NCBI RefSeq assembly: GCF_014287635.1
Contig: NZ_JACOPH010000003.1
Location: 236,698 to 300,697 of the forward strand
Direction of reading: 5' to 3'
Origin: Roseburia zhanii
GTDB taxonomy: Bacteria > Bacillota > Clostridia > Lachnospirales > Lachnospiraceae
Length of the DNA stretch: 64,000 nucleotides
Below the pieces are notes generated by a model, which searched no databases, was not told the DNA's origin, and worked only from the letters and a program-made list of their open reading frames with translations. Numbering within the stretch: the stretch's first letter is position 1; each line of letters opens with the position of its first letter. The translations under genes were made by a program, and so were the position numbers. Positions 1 through 8,926 of the stretch are shown one piece after another.

Positions 1-2
1 TT

Positions 3-368
3 GCCTACAATGTCGGTATCCATGATGCACCATGGAGGCATGGCAAATTCGGAGGAACGATCTATAAGACTTCCGGTTCCCATGGATGTATCAATGTATC
101 GGAAGATGCCGCTACTACGCTTTATAAGATTGTAGAAGTTGACACGCCGGTAGTTGCATATTATAGGGAAAAGGTAAAATTAACCGCAGAAAATACCAAA
201 ATTTCCAATGCATATTCCTATTATGATGAAGCAAAGGAAAAGGCAAAAGAAGAAGCAGCAAAAAAAGCGGAGGCAGAAAATGCGGCGAATACCCCGCAGG
301 TAAATGAAGGTGAGCGTATCGCAGAAGATGGTAGTGTAGAAGCCGTGCCGGCAATACCGGAGCAATAA
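3..368 (+). CDS. L,D-transpeptidase (YkuD family), 3' part only
   Basis: Open from the window edge, so the start is missing; 121 residues are visible. Residues 26-31 read SHGCIN, the YkuD catalytic motif, with the nucleophile Cys29 and a conserved His at residue 7. YkuD enzymes make 3-3 cross-links in peptidoglycan outside the membrane. After the catalytic core come about 90 residues, including a Glu/Ala/Lys-rich stretch (about 70-100) that looks like a helical or linker tail. No terminator was found directly after the stop. Domain architecture upstream is unknown. I am confident of the family, not of the exact role. Confidence 0.88.
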   Translation, partial: AYNVGIHDAPWRHGKFGGTIYKTSGSHGCINVSEDAATTLYKIVEVDTPVVAYYREKVKLTAENTKISNAYSYYDEAKEKAKEEAAKKAEAENAANTPQVNEGERIAEDGSVEAVPAIPEQ

Positions 369-425
369 TAGAATTCTTATCATTCTAAATAACAACAGAC
401 AGGTGACAAAAATAAAATGTTTTTG

Positions 426-1235
426 TTAACTGTCTGTTTGATTATATTCCGATATATACTGCAAAAATTTTTTAGAGAGTTTCAGCTCGGAATAAATAGA
501 TGCATATTCTTTCGCAGATAGATCAAGAATATAATTTTCGGCATAATTTCTTATAATGCCATGGGCGATCGCAGTATCGACTGCTTTATTATATGCGATC
601 GCGGCAGTGATTTCTGAATCATATATGCCGACGATATAATTGCCATTGATATGCAGCCGGACTTCAAAACAAGGCTTTCCGTTGCGTACTGAAGACGTTA
701 CCCCATAATAACGGTTGACTAAGAGGATATTCGAATAACGGTAGTCTGTCTGATCCCCGTTGATAAATGTATAATCCCGTCCATTTACCGCAAAACTGCG
801 GATACCATAGCGGGATAAGATCGTCGTCTGCATTCCATATTCATTGACAAACAGATGCCCGCCACGCTTGATGATCTTATGACTGGAATAGAAGAACAGA
901 TCGTCAATGTCAAACTTATATTCCTCCTTTGCAGAAAGATAATAGGAAAAATAATTGTGATGCAGATAAATAGGTGTTTTGATATAAATACGGTTATCCC
1001 TGAAATTGACCAGCGTAACAACCTTTTCAAAGTTCAGCATCTTCGGGTGAAATAATTTGTGTTCTAAGGAAATACCAGGATCTGTCAGGATCTTTTCTGC
1101 TTCTAAGTACGCAGCATGAGCATCTGCTTCATTTAGAAAACTTCCAAGGCTGATATGTTTATTCCGGTAAGTGATACTTGAACGGTAATAAATCGTTCCA
1201 TCTTTTTTTACTGCCTGATATACGCCTTTTTGCAT
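426..1235 (-). CDS. AP2/HNH-like DNA-binding protein
   Basis: 269 residues when started at the ATG at 1235, which has AAGGAGG six bases upstream; a longer reading to 1277 lacks such a site. Two AP2-like modules are visible. One is N-terminal (about 4-50, with GV...KKDG, Y-R-S-S-I and LGSF...A..AY). The other is C-terminal (about 190-240, with GVTSSVRNGK, VRLHINGN and AIAYNKAV). Between them lies GDQTDYRYSNIL, which resembles a degenerate HNH half-motif. This layout recalls HNH-AP2 homing endonuclease proteins, but clear catalytic His residues are not obvious, so it may only bind DNA. It stands alone and divergent from thrC. Function is inferred from motifs only. Confidence 0.72.
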   Translation of the reverse strand: MQKGVYQAVKKDGTIYYRSSITYRNKHISLGSFLNEADAHAAYLEAEKILTDPGISLEHKLFHPKMLNFEKVVTLVNFRDNRIYIKTPIYLHHNYFSYYLSAKEEYKFDIDDLFFYSSHKIIKRGGHLFVNEYGMQTTILSRYGIRSFAVNGRDYTFINGDQTDYRYSNILLVNRYYGVTSSVRNGKPCFEVRLHINGNYIVGIYDSEITAAIAYNKAVDTAIAHGIIRNYAENYILDLSAKEYASIYSELKLSKKFLQYISEYNQTDS

Positions 1236-1371
1236 GAAGAACCTCCTTATGCACATATGATGTCGTCGTTCAGCCAATACTCCTATAACATATTCATGTT
1301 AGCATGATCCGTATGTTACTTAGCTTATAGCCAAACTGTTGTTATATTATAACATAAATTCCGCAAATACG

Positions 1372-1401
1372 TTGACATTTTCCTTTAGTTTCTTATATAA
1401 T
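1372..1401 (+). promoter_or_regulatory. thrC promoter
   Basis: TTGACA (1372-1377) and TATAAT (1396-1401) are separated by 18 bases. The predicted leader contains a short perfect hairpin (TGGTTATT/AATAACCA, 1413-1431), with no T-tract after it. No T-box or leader peptide was seen. Confidence 0.75.
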
Positions 1402-1478
1402 TAGAATGTTTGATGGTTATTTGAAATAACCATATACCAGAAGAATAACACTCGTACAAAGAGAAAGAGGATGAGAAT

Positions 1479-2972
1479 ATGGACTTAATTTATGCAAGTA
1501 CAAGAAATGCAGAAGAAAAGGTAACCGCATCACAGGCGATTTTAAAAGGTCTTGCCGGAGAAGGTGGATTGTTTGTACCTACAGCAATTCCGGCATTAGA
1601 TATTGATTTAGATGATCTTGCAAAAATGACATATCAGGAAACTGCATATGCCGTTATGAGCAGATTTTTGACAGATTTTACAGAAGAAGAATTGAAAAAC
1701 TGCATCAATGCCGCATATGACAGCAAATTCGATACAGAAGAGATCGCACCTTTAGTAAGTGCAGACGGAGCATATTATTTAGAACTGTTCCATGGTTCTA
1801 CGATCGCATTTAAGGATATGGCATTATCCATTCTGCCACATTTACTGATCACAGCCGCAAGAAAGAATCAGGTAAAAAATGATATCGTGATCTTAACAGC
1901 TACTTCAGGAGATACCGGAAAAGCTGCTTTAGCAGGATTTGCTGATGTCAAAGGAACAAAGATCATCGTCTTTTATCCAAAGCATGGTGTCAGCCCGATT
2001 CAAGAGAAACAGATGGTTACACAGAAAGGCGAGAATACATTTGTTGTAGGGATCAATGGTAACTTCGATCAGGCACAGACCGGTGTGAAGAAAATGTTCT
2101 CCGATGCTAAGTTAGCAAAAGTCATGGATGCCGCAGGATATCAGTTCTCCTCTGCAAACTCCATCAACATCGGACGTTTAGTTCCACAGATCGTATATTA
2201 TGTATATGCTTATGCAAAATTATATGCAAATGGCGAGATCAAAAAAGGAGAGAAGATCAACGTTGTTGTTCCAACCGGTAATTTCGGTAATATTTTAGCT
2301 GCTTTCTATGCTAAAAATATGGGACTTCCAATCGCAAAACTGATCTGTGCTTCTAACGAAAATAGAGTATTATATGATTTCTTCAGCACAGGTACCTATG
2401 ATAAGAACAGAGAATTTATCCTGACATCTTCACCATCTATGGATATTTTGATCTCCAGCAACTTAGAAAGACTGATCTACCGTATTGCCGGAAATGATGC
2501 AGCCAAGAATGAAGCATTTATGAAAGCATTATCAAGTGAAGGTAAATACGAGATCACAGCCGAGATGAAAGAGCAGTTAAAAGATTTCTATGGAAACTAT
2601 ACCACTGAAGCAGAAACCGCAGAGGTCATCAAAGATCTGTATGAGAAAACAGGCTATGTGATCGATACCCATACCGCAGTAGCAGCCGGTGTATATCACA
2701 AGTATCTCAAAGAAACAAATGATACAGATACTAAGACAGTGATTGCTTCTACAGCAAGCCCATATAAGTTTACAAGAAGCGTTATGGACGCGATTGACAA
2801 AGAGAAATATGATTCCATGACAGACTTTGAATTAGTCGATGAATTAAGCCGTATTTCCAACGTAAAAGTCCCACAGGCTATCGAAGATATCCGCAGTGCA
2901 AAAGTACTTCACGATACTGTATGCGAAGTTGATGAGATGGAGAGCGTTGTAAAGAAATTCTTAAATATCTAA
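1479..2972 (+). CDS. thrC: Threonine synthase
   Basis: 497 residues, normal for the long bacterial/fungal-type family. It converts O-phosphohomoserine to threonine with PLP in the cytoplasm. The PLP lysine is K112 in HGSTIAFKDMALS. The TSGDTGKAAL phosphate-binding loop and the PTGNFGN motif that holds the cofactor phosphate are also present. The ATG at 1479 follows a purine-rich AGAGGATGAGA stretch. It appears monocistronic, with its own promoter upstream and an intrinsic terminator 13 bases after the stop. No other threonine pathway genes lie next to it. Confidence 0.96.
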   Translation: MDLIYASTRNAEEKVTASQAILKGLAGEGGLFVPTAIPALDIDLDDLAKMTYQETAYAVMSRFLTDFTEEELKNCINAAYDSKFDTEEIAPLVSADGAYYLELFHGSTIAFKDMALSILPHLLITAARKNQVKNDIVILTATSGDTGKAALAGFADVKGTKIIVFYPKHGVSPIQEKQMVTQKGENTFVVGINGNFDQAQTGVKKMFSDAKLAKVMDAAGYQFSSANSINIGRLVPQIVYYVYAYAKLYANGEIKKGEKINVVVPTGNFGNILAAFYAKNMGLPIAKLICASNENRVLYDFFSTGTYDKNREFILTSSPSMDILISSNLERLIYRIAGNDAAKNEAFMKALSSEGKYEITAEMKEQLKDFYGNYTTEAETAEVIKDLYEKTGYVIDTHTAVAAGVYHKYLKETNDTDTKTVIASTASPYKFTRSVMDAIDKEKYDSMTDFELVDELSRISNVKVPQAIEDIRSAKVLHDTVCEVDEMESVVKKFLNI

Positions 2973-2984
2973 GAGAAGTAAATG

Positions 2985-3020
2985 AAACCGCCAGATCATA
3001 CCGTAATCTGGCGGTTTTTC
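2985..3020 (+). terminator. Intrinsic terminator after thrC
   Basis: Perfect 11-bp arms AACCGCCAGAT / ATCTGGCGGTT with a 9-base loop, followed by TTT C TT. Confidence 0.9.
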
Positions 3021-3047
3021 TTGTCTATATAAACAATTCGTTTGAGC

Positions 3048-3077
3048 ACAAAAAAACCACCGTCTGAATCGGTGGTT
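3048..3077 (-). terminator. Intrinsic terminator of the CheX/CheY-like unit
   Basis: Arms AAACCACCG / CGGTGGTTT. On the minus strand the stem is followed by a run of T, placed 23 bases past the stop of the CheX-like gene. Confidence 0.88.
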
Positions 3078-3099
3078 TCTTACGTGATAATATGTATGA

Positions 3100-3981
3100 T
3101 TATAATTTGATCAGGAAGTTCAAGATTCCAAACGGATACATGATCGGCAGAAGGATCATATTTGAAGCGCTGCTGATAAGTGTATTCTCCATGCTGACCG
3201 GTGGATTTAAAAACAGTTCTATGGAATCATCATTTGATACATTGACGTTGAACAGTCCGTTATGGAGATTTAAGAAATCTTCGATAGAAGCCTGTACATA
3301 TTCATCATATTCTTCAAATTTCTCTTTGACATATCTGGATGCAAAGATGATCGCTGTATCTTCCTGCATATCAAAATAGGAAGTCATCGAAAACTCACCA
3401 TTGATGATCTGGGTAGAGCACTGGCTTGTTAAATATTCCTTACAGACCGACGGATTTAACGGAGCAAAATCTTCACCGATAAAACGGATCAGGTTATTGA
3501 ATAACAGTGTCAGGTATTTAAACAGATTCTCAGAAAGTTCTGTATCTGTAATCAAAAACAGGTTACGGATCAAAGTCTGGAGATTCTCTTTCTGGATATT
3601 CGTATGCTCTAAATTAGAAATCTTATTTTCAGCCTGATAAGAGGAAATCAGATCTTCAAGTTGTGCATTTGTTAAAGTACCATTGTCTACTAAATACTGA
3701 CCGATCAGAAGATAATCCGGTGTCTGCTGGTCTAAAAGAGAATTGACCTGTTCTCTAGTCAGATAGCCTTCTTCAATCGCAAGCTCCCCAAAACGTTTAT
3801 CCTCATGTGTCTGCCGGATAACAATGGCATCAACCTGTGCAGCTGTCATAAGACCGGCATGGATAGCAAGTGTTCCCAGTTTAATATGCTTTGTGTGCAA
3901 ATTCTCGATTGCACTGATAAGCTTATCTGCTGGAATGATATGTTTGCTTAGCAGGTAATTTCCGAAAAATTGTGAATACAT
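3100..3981 (-). CDS. Two-part protein: MshEN/GspE-N-like repeats plus CheX-like domain
   Basis: 293 residues, no signal peptide. Residues 1-130 contain repeated short units of the type 'G..L...G..T..Q.......Q' (LGTLAIHAGLMTAAQVD, FGELAIEEGYLTREQVN, IGQYLVDNGTLTNAQLE), like the N-terminal domain of GspE/MshE-type proteins. Some of those bind cyclic di-GMP; whether this one does is unknown. Residues about 150-293 look like a CheX/CheC-type fold. It follows the response regulator gene by three bases, with GGGAG as ribosome binding site. CheX proteins dephosphorylate CheY, so the pair likely forms a small signalling module. No flagellar or chemotaxis cluster is nearby. Confidence 0.65.
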   Translation of the reverse strand: MYSQFFGNYLLSKHIIPADKLISAIENLHTKHIKLGTLAIHAGLMTAAQVDAIVIRQTHEDKRFGELAIEEGYLTREQVNSLLDQQTPDYLLIGQYLVDNGTLTNAQLEDLISSYQAENKISNLEHTNIQKENLQTLIRNLFLITDTELSENLFKYLTLLFNNLIRFIGEDFAPLNPSVCKEYLTSQCSTQIINGEFSMTSYFDMQEDTAIIFASRYVKEKFEEYDEYVQASIEDFLNLHNGLFNVNVSNDDSIELFLNPPVSMENTLISSASNMILLPIMYPFGILNFLIKL

Positions 3982-3984
3982 ACA

Positions 3985-4362
3985 TTATCTCCCTTCAAAA
4001 CGATTATTAAGAATAGATTCAATCTGCCTGCGATTAAGTGGTTTTTGTAAAAAATCCTTAGCACCAAGCTGAATAGCCTGTTTTAATTGTGATTGTGTGC
4101 CAACAGAAGATACGATGACGATATCTGCTTTTGGATCAAATTCCATGATTTCTGCAATGGCTGTGTTTCCGTCCTTTACAGGCATAACAATATCAAGAAA
4201 AACAACTTCAGGAGATTGTTCCTTATATATATCAATGACTTCTTGTCCATTAGACGCATCTAAAAAATTTCTTCCGCCTAGAGAAGATATAATATCTTTT
4301 AATTGTTTCCTGGCTAAAATGGAATCATCACCAATTAAAATTTTAGCATCTTCTAATTTCAT
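3985..4362 (-). CDS. Stand-alone CheY-like response regulator
   Basis: 125 residues, a single receiver domain with no output domain. The acidic pocket is G11-D12-D13, the phospho-acceptor is D57 in FLDIVMP, the switch Ser is near 85-86 and the conserved Lys is K107 in LQKPLN. It is translated first in a two-gene unit with the CheX-like protein, which probably removes the phosphate. The partner kinase is not in the window. It could control motility, gene expression through protein contact, or another process. Confidence 0.9.
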   Translation of the reverse strand: MKLEDAKILIGDDSILARKQLKDIISSLGGRNFLDASNGQEVIDIYKEQSPEVVFLDIVMPVKDGNTAIAEIMEFDPKADIVIVSSVGTQSQLKQAIQLGAKDFLQKPLNRRQIESILNNRFEGR

Positions 4363-4516
4363 AATAACCGCTCCTTTATAGTATGTAATATAATTATATT
4401 ATACCATGTAGTCCAAAGTTTCAACATTTATTGCCCGAATAGTTCATAAAATTTTAACAAAAGAGACATTTTGTATATGCTCACCACATATTGTACCAGT
4501 TTTTCTTATTTTATAT

Positions 4517-4545
4517 TTGCGTATCAAAATAAATCCATATATAAT
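4517..4545 (+). promoter_or_regulatory. Promoter of the small membrane protein / two-component unit
   Basis: TTGCGT (4517-4522), 17 bases, TATAAT (4540-4545), about 35 bases before the start codon. Confidence 0.65.
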
Positions 4546-4580
4546 AGAACAATAGAAAAATAAAAAATGAGGTGAAAGAC

Positions 4581-4922
4581 ATGAATTTAGTACTAATTTT
4601 TGATGTTATCATTGCAGGACTCGGCATTTATCTGATCTATTCTGCCTTTCAGATGAAAAAGACCGGAGAGATCAGCAATGTGATCATTAACGAACTAGAA
4701 GTAACAAAGTGTAAGGATAGAAAGAGTTTTATTCAAAGCATTTATAACCAGATGATCATTTTCGGTGCCATTGCTGTGATATTTGGTGTCCTTGGCTGTA
4801 TTAACGATACCGTTTTTTCGCTTGGAAAAGTCTTTGATATCGGCGGAGTTTTTATCTTTGTAGGTGCATGGCTTTGGTTTACAAGAGAAGTCAGAAAGAA
4901 AAAAGGAGAATATTTTTACTAA
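4581..4922 (+). CDS. Small membrane protein of unknown function
   Basis: 113 residues starting at ATG 4581, which is preceded by GAGGTGAAAG; an upstream GTG at 4572 would overlap that site. Three hydrophobic segments are visible (about 3-23, 52-73 and 82-101), with a Lys/Arg-rich end. No family was recognised. It lies 17 bases before the response regulator start and shares its promoter, so it may act with the two-component system, for example as a modulator; that is inference from position. Confidence 0.7.
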   Translation: MNLVLIFDVIIAGLGIYLIYSAFQMKKTGEISNVIINELEVTKCKDRKSFIQSIYNQMIIFGAIAVIFGVLGCINDTVFSLGKVFDIGGVFIFVGAWLWFTREVRKKKGEYFY

Positions 4923-4939
4923 AAAGATGGGGGAGCAGT

Positions 4940-5614
4940 ATGGATAGGATACTTGTAGTTGATGATGAGGAGAAAATCCGTACGATCATACGTAAATATG
5001 CAGAATTTGAAGGATATGACGTAACAGAGGCAAAAGATGGGATCGAGGCACTTCAGTTGTGCCGCAGTCAGGATTTTGATGTGATCATCTTAGATATTAT
5101 GATGCCGAAAATAGATGGTTTTTCCACTTGCCGCAAGATACGTGAGATTAAAACGACTCCTGTGATCATGCTTTCTGCAAGAGGAGAAGAATATGACAGG
5201 ATACATGGTTTTGAGATGGGTGTCGATGATTATGTTGTAAAACCATTTTCACCGAAAGAATTGATGATGCGAATCAAAGTCTTGATCAGCAGGACTAAGA
5301 CACCAAAAGAAGAACATGTACATGAAACCTTTGAAAAAGAAGGTCTTTTTATTGATTTTACCGGACGTGTCGTAACGGTAAACGGTGAGCGGGTGAATAT
5401 GTCACCAAGAGAATATGAACTGTTATTTTATCTGGTCAAAAACCGTAACATTGCCCTAGAGCGTGAAAAACTGATTACAGATGTCTGGGGCTATGATTAC
5501 TATGGCGATGACAGGACCTTGGATACCCATATCAAGCTGTTGCGTAACAGTCTTGGTGAATACCGCAAATTTTTAGTAACTTTAAGAGGAGTAGGATATC
5601 GTTTTGAAGCATGA
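4940..5614 (+). CDS. OmpR/PhoB-family response regulator
   Basis: 224 residues. ATG 4940 follows GGGGGAG; the longer frame back to 4868 overlaps the previous gene and lacks a site. Receiver domain 1-115 has the D8-D9 acidic pair, D52 phospho-acceptor in ILDIMMP and K101 in VVKPFSP. The winged-helix domain (about 130-224) carries MSPREYELLFYL and DDRTLDTHIKLLRNSLG. It overlaps the kinase gene by 11 bases, so the two are translationally coupled. Its targets are unknown; the small membrane protein upstream may belong to the same system. Confidence 0.94.
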   Translation: MDRILVVDDEEKIRTIIRKYAEFEGYDVTEAKDGIEALQLCRSQDFDVIILDIMMPKIDGFSTCRKIREIKTTPVIMLSARGEEYDRIHGFEMGVDDYVVKPFSPKELMMRIKVLISRTKTPKEEHVHETFEKEGLFIDFTGRVVTVNGERVNMSPREYELLFYLVKNRNIALEREKLITDVWGYDYYGDDRTLDTHIKLLRNSLGEYRKFLVTLRGVGYRFEA

Positions 5615-7235
5615 GAAAATCAGCATTAAATGGAGGATATTTATCTTCCTTTTGATATTTATCATCATTCTGTTAGTGATACTTTGGCTGTTACAGGTAT
5701 GTTACTTAGATTCTTTTTACAAATATGTCAGAACGAAAACTGCAGAAAATGTCAGGGAAGAAGTGATCGCTGTCTGGAATTCCTCAGATGAAGAAAGTGT
5801 CAAAGAAGAACAGTTTAATCTGCTTGCTGCCGGAAATAATCTTGCAATCTATATCGTAGATACGAATGGACAGGTTGTATACAATGCAGAATACGTGGAA
5901 AATTCCCGCCTCAACCAGATGCCCAAACAAGAGTTAGATAACTATTACCAGTTAGCAAAAGACAATGGTGGATGTGCAAAGATTGTATTTCGGGGAAACA
6001 GGAATCCAATGTTCCAGGATCAGAATATGCCACAGGGTGGAGAAGATGTTTTATCTACTGAAGCAGCCTTTTTCCAAAAGCCGGATGATCAAGATACACC
6101 TCCCGAAAAAAAAGAGTTTCCTCAAAATGTGGAAAATCCAGCCAGTCCAAAGAATGGAAATACTCCGCCAAAAGAAGAAGTTCCGTTGCTGATGCAGTCG
6201 CATCAGATGGAACGAGCAGAAAATGTGATCTATGTGACAATCTTAAATGATGGCGAAACAGAGCATATCTTTTTTTTAAATTCCATGCTGACACCTGTGA
6301 ATGCTACGATTTATACACTTAAGATCGAATTGATTTTTATCAGTATCGTAATGCTGATTTTATCCATTTTATTAGCACTTATCATTTCCAGACAGATTTC
6401 TAAATCCATGATACGTGTCAATGATTCTGCAAGGGAATTAGCCAAAGGAAAATATGATGTCGTATTTGAGGGCAAAGATTATAAAGAAATCGCAGAATTA
6501 TCCGATACGTTAAATTATATGGCAAAGGAATTAGAGCGGACAGAACAATTCCGCAGGGAACTGATCGCAAATGTGTCACATGATCTGCGGACACCGCTGA
6601 CGATGATCACTGCATATTCAGAAGCCATGCGGGATCTTCCGGGAGAGAACACCCCTGAAAATATTCAGGTTGTGATTGATGAAGCAATGCATCTGACAAA
6701 TCTTGTTAATGATATGTTAGATCTCTCGAAGTTACAGGCAGGTGTTTTAGTCAATAACAGTGAATGTTATAATTTAACAGAAGGTATCCGTCTGGTATTA
6801 AAACGATACAATAAGCTGATGGAACAGGATCATTACCGGATCCGTTTCATTTATGACAGGGATGCATGGGTGACAGCTGATGCATTTAAAATGGAACAGG
6901 TACTTTATAACCTGATCAATAATGCAATCCATTATACCGGAGAAGATAAGACAGTCGTTGTATGCCAGATCTTAAAAGATGAAAAGGTCAGGATTGAGAT
7001 CAAAGACAGTGGGGCAGGCATTGCCAAAGAAGAACTGCCTCATATCTGGGAGCGTTATTATAAGATAGATAAAGACCACAAGCGTGCTGTTGCTGGTTCA
7101 GGACTCGGCTTATCGATTGTAAAACATATCTTAGAACTGCATCAGGCGGCTTACGGTGCAGAAAGTGAGATCGGTCATGGAAGTACCTTCTGGTTTGAAT
7201 TAAAAGAAGAAGATCCGGAAAATGAAGGATCTTAG
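5604..7235 (+). CDS. Sensor histidine kinase
   Basis: 543 residues from a TTG start; the in-frame context offers no nearby ATG, and AGAGGAG lies about a dozen bases upstream. TM1 is about 11-32. An extracellular sensor of about 200 residues follows, with a Pro/Glu/Gln-rich insert around 130-200. TM2 is about 237-260, then a HAMP region. HisKA has VSHDLRTPLTMI with the phosphorylated His near 326. The catalytic domain has NLINNAIHYT, DSGAGI and GSGLGLSIVKH. It phosphorylates the preceding OmpR-type regulator. The signal is unknown; the low-complexity extracellular insert is not a recognised sensor fold. Confidence 0.93.
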   Translation: MKHEKISIKWRIFIFLLIFIIILLVILWLLQVCYLDSFYKYVRTKTAENVREEVIAVWNSSDEESVKEEQFNLLAAGNNLAIYIVDTNGQVVYNAEYVENSRLNQMPKQELDNYYQLAKDNGGCAKIVFRGNRNPMFQDQNMPQGGEDVLSTEAAFFQKPDDQDTPPEKKEFPQNVENPASPKNGNTPPKEEVPLLMQSHQMERAENVIYVTILNDGETEHIFFLNSMLTPVNATIYTLKIELIFISIVMLILSILLALIISRQISKSMIRVNDSARELAKGKYDVVFEGKDYKEIAELSDTLNYMAKELERTEQFRRELIANVSHDLRTPLTMITAYSEAMRDLPGENTPENIQVVIDEAMHLTNLVNDMLDLSKLQAGVLVNNSECYNLTEGIRLVLKRYNKLMEQDHYRIRFIYDRDAWVTADAFKMEQVLYNLINNAIHYTGEDKTVVVCQILKDEKVRIEIKDSGAGIAKEELPHIWERYYKIDKDHKRAVAGSGLGLSIVKHILELHQAAYGAESEIGHGSTFWFELKEEDPENEGS

Positions 7236-7259
7236 ATTCAGAAGAATTTTATGAATACA

Positions 7260-7299
7260 AAAAACGATAGTACCTTTTGAACGGGTACTATCTTTTTTT
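7260..7299. terminator. Bidirectional terminator between kinase and citrate synthase
   Basis: Arms GATAGTACC / GGTACTATC are flanked by A-run on the left and T-run on the right, so it can serve both convergent genes. Confidence 0.85.
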
Positions 7300-7317
7300 G
7301 TATAAAAATCAGATCAA

Positions 7318-8682
7318 TTATCTTTGTGAAATCGGAATATATTCCTTGTGTTCATCTACAAATTTGTAAGCCGGACGCATGATCTTACCACTGTAAGAGA
7401 GTTCTTCAAGTCTGTGTGCACTCCAGCCTGAAATTCTTGCGATCGCAAAAATAGGTGTATAAAGCTCTAATGGAAGGTTTAACATGGAATATGCAAATCC
7501 GCTGTAGAAATCGACATTCGGGCTGACACCTTTGTAGATCTTTCTCTCATCGGCAATGATCTTTGGAGCTAACCGTTCTACAAGTGTATAAAGAGCAAAT
7601 TCTTTATCTTTTCCTTTTTCTTTTGAAAGACGTTCTACAAAAGAGTGGAAGATAACCGCACGAGGATCAGAAAGGGAATAAACAGCATGTCCCATACCAT
7701 AAATCAGTCCTGCGTGGTCAAATGCCTCTTTGTTCAGCAAAGCTCTTAAATATCTGCTGACTTCTTCTTCATCTGTCCAGTCTTTTAAGTTTGCCTTCAT
7801 ATCCTCAAACATCTGTACAACCTTGATATTTGCGCCACCATGTTTCGGGCCCTTTAAAGAGCCTAAAGAAGCGGCAATTACAGAATATGTATCTGTACCG
7901 GAAGAAGAAACTAAATGTGTTGTAAACGTGGAGTTATTACCACCGCCATGTTCCATGTGCAGAATCAGTGCAGTATCTAACAGTTTTGCTTCTAATGCTG
8001 AGAATTTAGAATCCGGTCTTAAAATATGAAGAATATTCTCCGCTGTTGAATATTCCGGTTTTGGTGAATGGATAAAAAGACTTGCCCCATCATGGTAATG
8101 CTTGTAAGCCTGATAACCATACACAGATAACAGTGGGAATAGGCTGATAAGCTGTAAACACTGACGCAGCACATTCGGAAGTGAAATATCATCGGCTGCA
8201 TCATCATAAGAATAAAGCGTCAAAACACTTCGGGCTAACGTATTCATCATATCCTTACTCGGAGCTTTCATAATGATATCCCTTACAAAACTGGTAGGCA
8301 GGGTACGGTAATAGCTTAACAGTTCTGTAAATTCATCTAACTGTGGTTTTGTAGGCAGTTTCCCGAATAATAGAAGATAAGTACTTTCCTCAAAACCAAA
8401 ATGACTGCTGTCATCAATTCCTTTTACGATATCCTTGACATTATATCCACGATAATAAAGGTTACCATCTGCCGGAACTGCCACACCATTTTCGATTCTG
8501 GTAGAACATACATCGGCTATCTGTGTCAATCCAACAAGGACACCTTTTCCGTTTACATCACGAAGACCTCTCTTAACATCATACTCTGAATATAACGCAG
8601 GGTTGATGGTTGCAGTTTCTTCACAGAGTTGGGAGAGTTTTAATATTTCAGGTGTTACTTCACTGTATGAATTTGTATGCAT
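7318..8682 (-). CDS. gltA: Citrate synthase, Si type
   Basis: 454 residues from ATG 8682, which gives a six-base spacing to AAGGAGG; the ATG at 8688 touches that site. The enzyme condenses acetyl-CoA and oxaloacetate to citrate. Family landmarks are MEHGGGNNSTFTTHLV, LKGPKHGGAN (active-site His), GMGHAVYSLSDPRA (His and binding Arg) and VDFYSGFAY near the C-terminus (catalytic Asp). It is single-gene and convergent with the histidine kinase. Its presence matters because a second, unrelated candidate citrate synthase of the isopropylmalate-synthase fold lies at 37840-39222. It could favour 2-methylcitrate chemistry, but nothing nearby suggests that. Confidence 0.94.
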   Translation of the reverse strand: MHTNSYSEVTPEILKLSQLCEETATINPALYSEYDVKRGLRDVNGKGVLVGLTQIADVCSTRIENGVAVPADGNLYYRGYNVKDIVKGIDDSSHFGFEESTYLLLFGKLPTKPQLDEFTELLSYYRTLPTSFVRDIIMKAPSKDMMNTLARSVLTLYSYDDAADDISLPNVLRQCLQLISLFPLLSVYGYQAYKHYHDGASLFIHSPKPEYSTAENILHILRPDSKFSALEAKLLDTALILHMEHGGGNNSTFTTHLVSSSGTDTYSVIAASLGSLKGPKHGGANIKVVQMFEDMKANLKDWTDEEEVSRYLRALLNKEAFDHAGLIYGMGHAVYSLSDPRAVIFHSFVERLSKEKGKDKEFALYTLVERLAPKIIADERKIYKGVSPNVDFYSGFAYSMLNLPLELYTPIFAIARISGWSAHRLEELSYSGKIMRPAYKFVDEHKEYIPISQR

Positions 8683-8926
8683 ATACATCCTCCTTTTCTG
8701 TCTAGTCCTGTAACTATTCCATAGTCTGACCTATACTGAATGGTTACCTATTCTCTAATAATATCATAAAATGAAAGAATATAACAAGATAAATATGCAT
8801 CTTTTAAAGAATTTTCAAAAAAAGTTTAGAATTTGTTTATTTTTTTTCAATATATGAAATGCTGGAAAAATGTAAAAATATACGTTATGATAGACACAGG
8901 ATCAAATCAGGAAAGGAAGTATCAAA

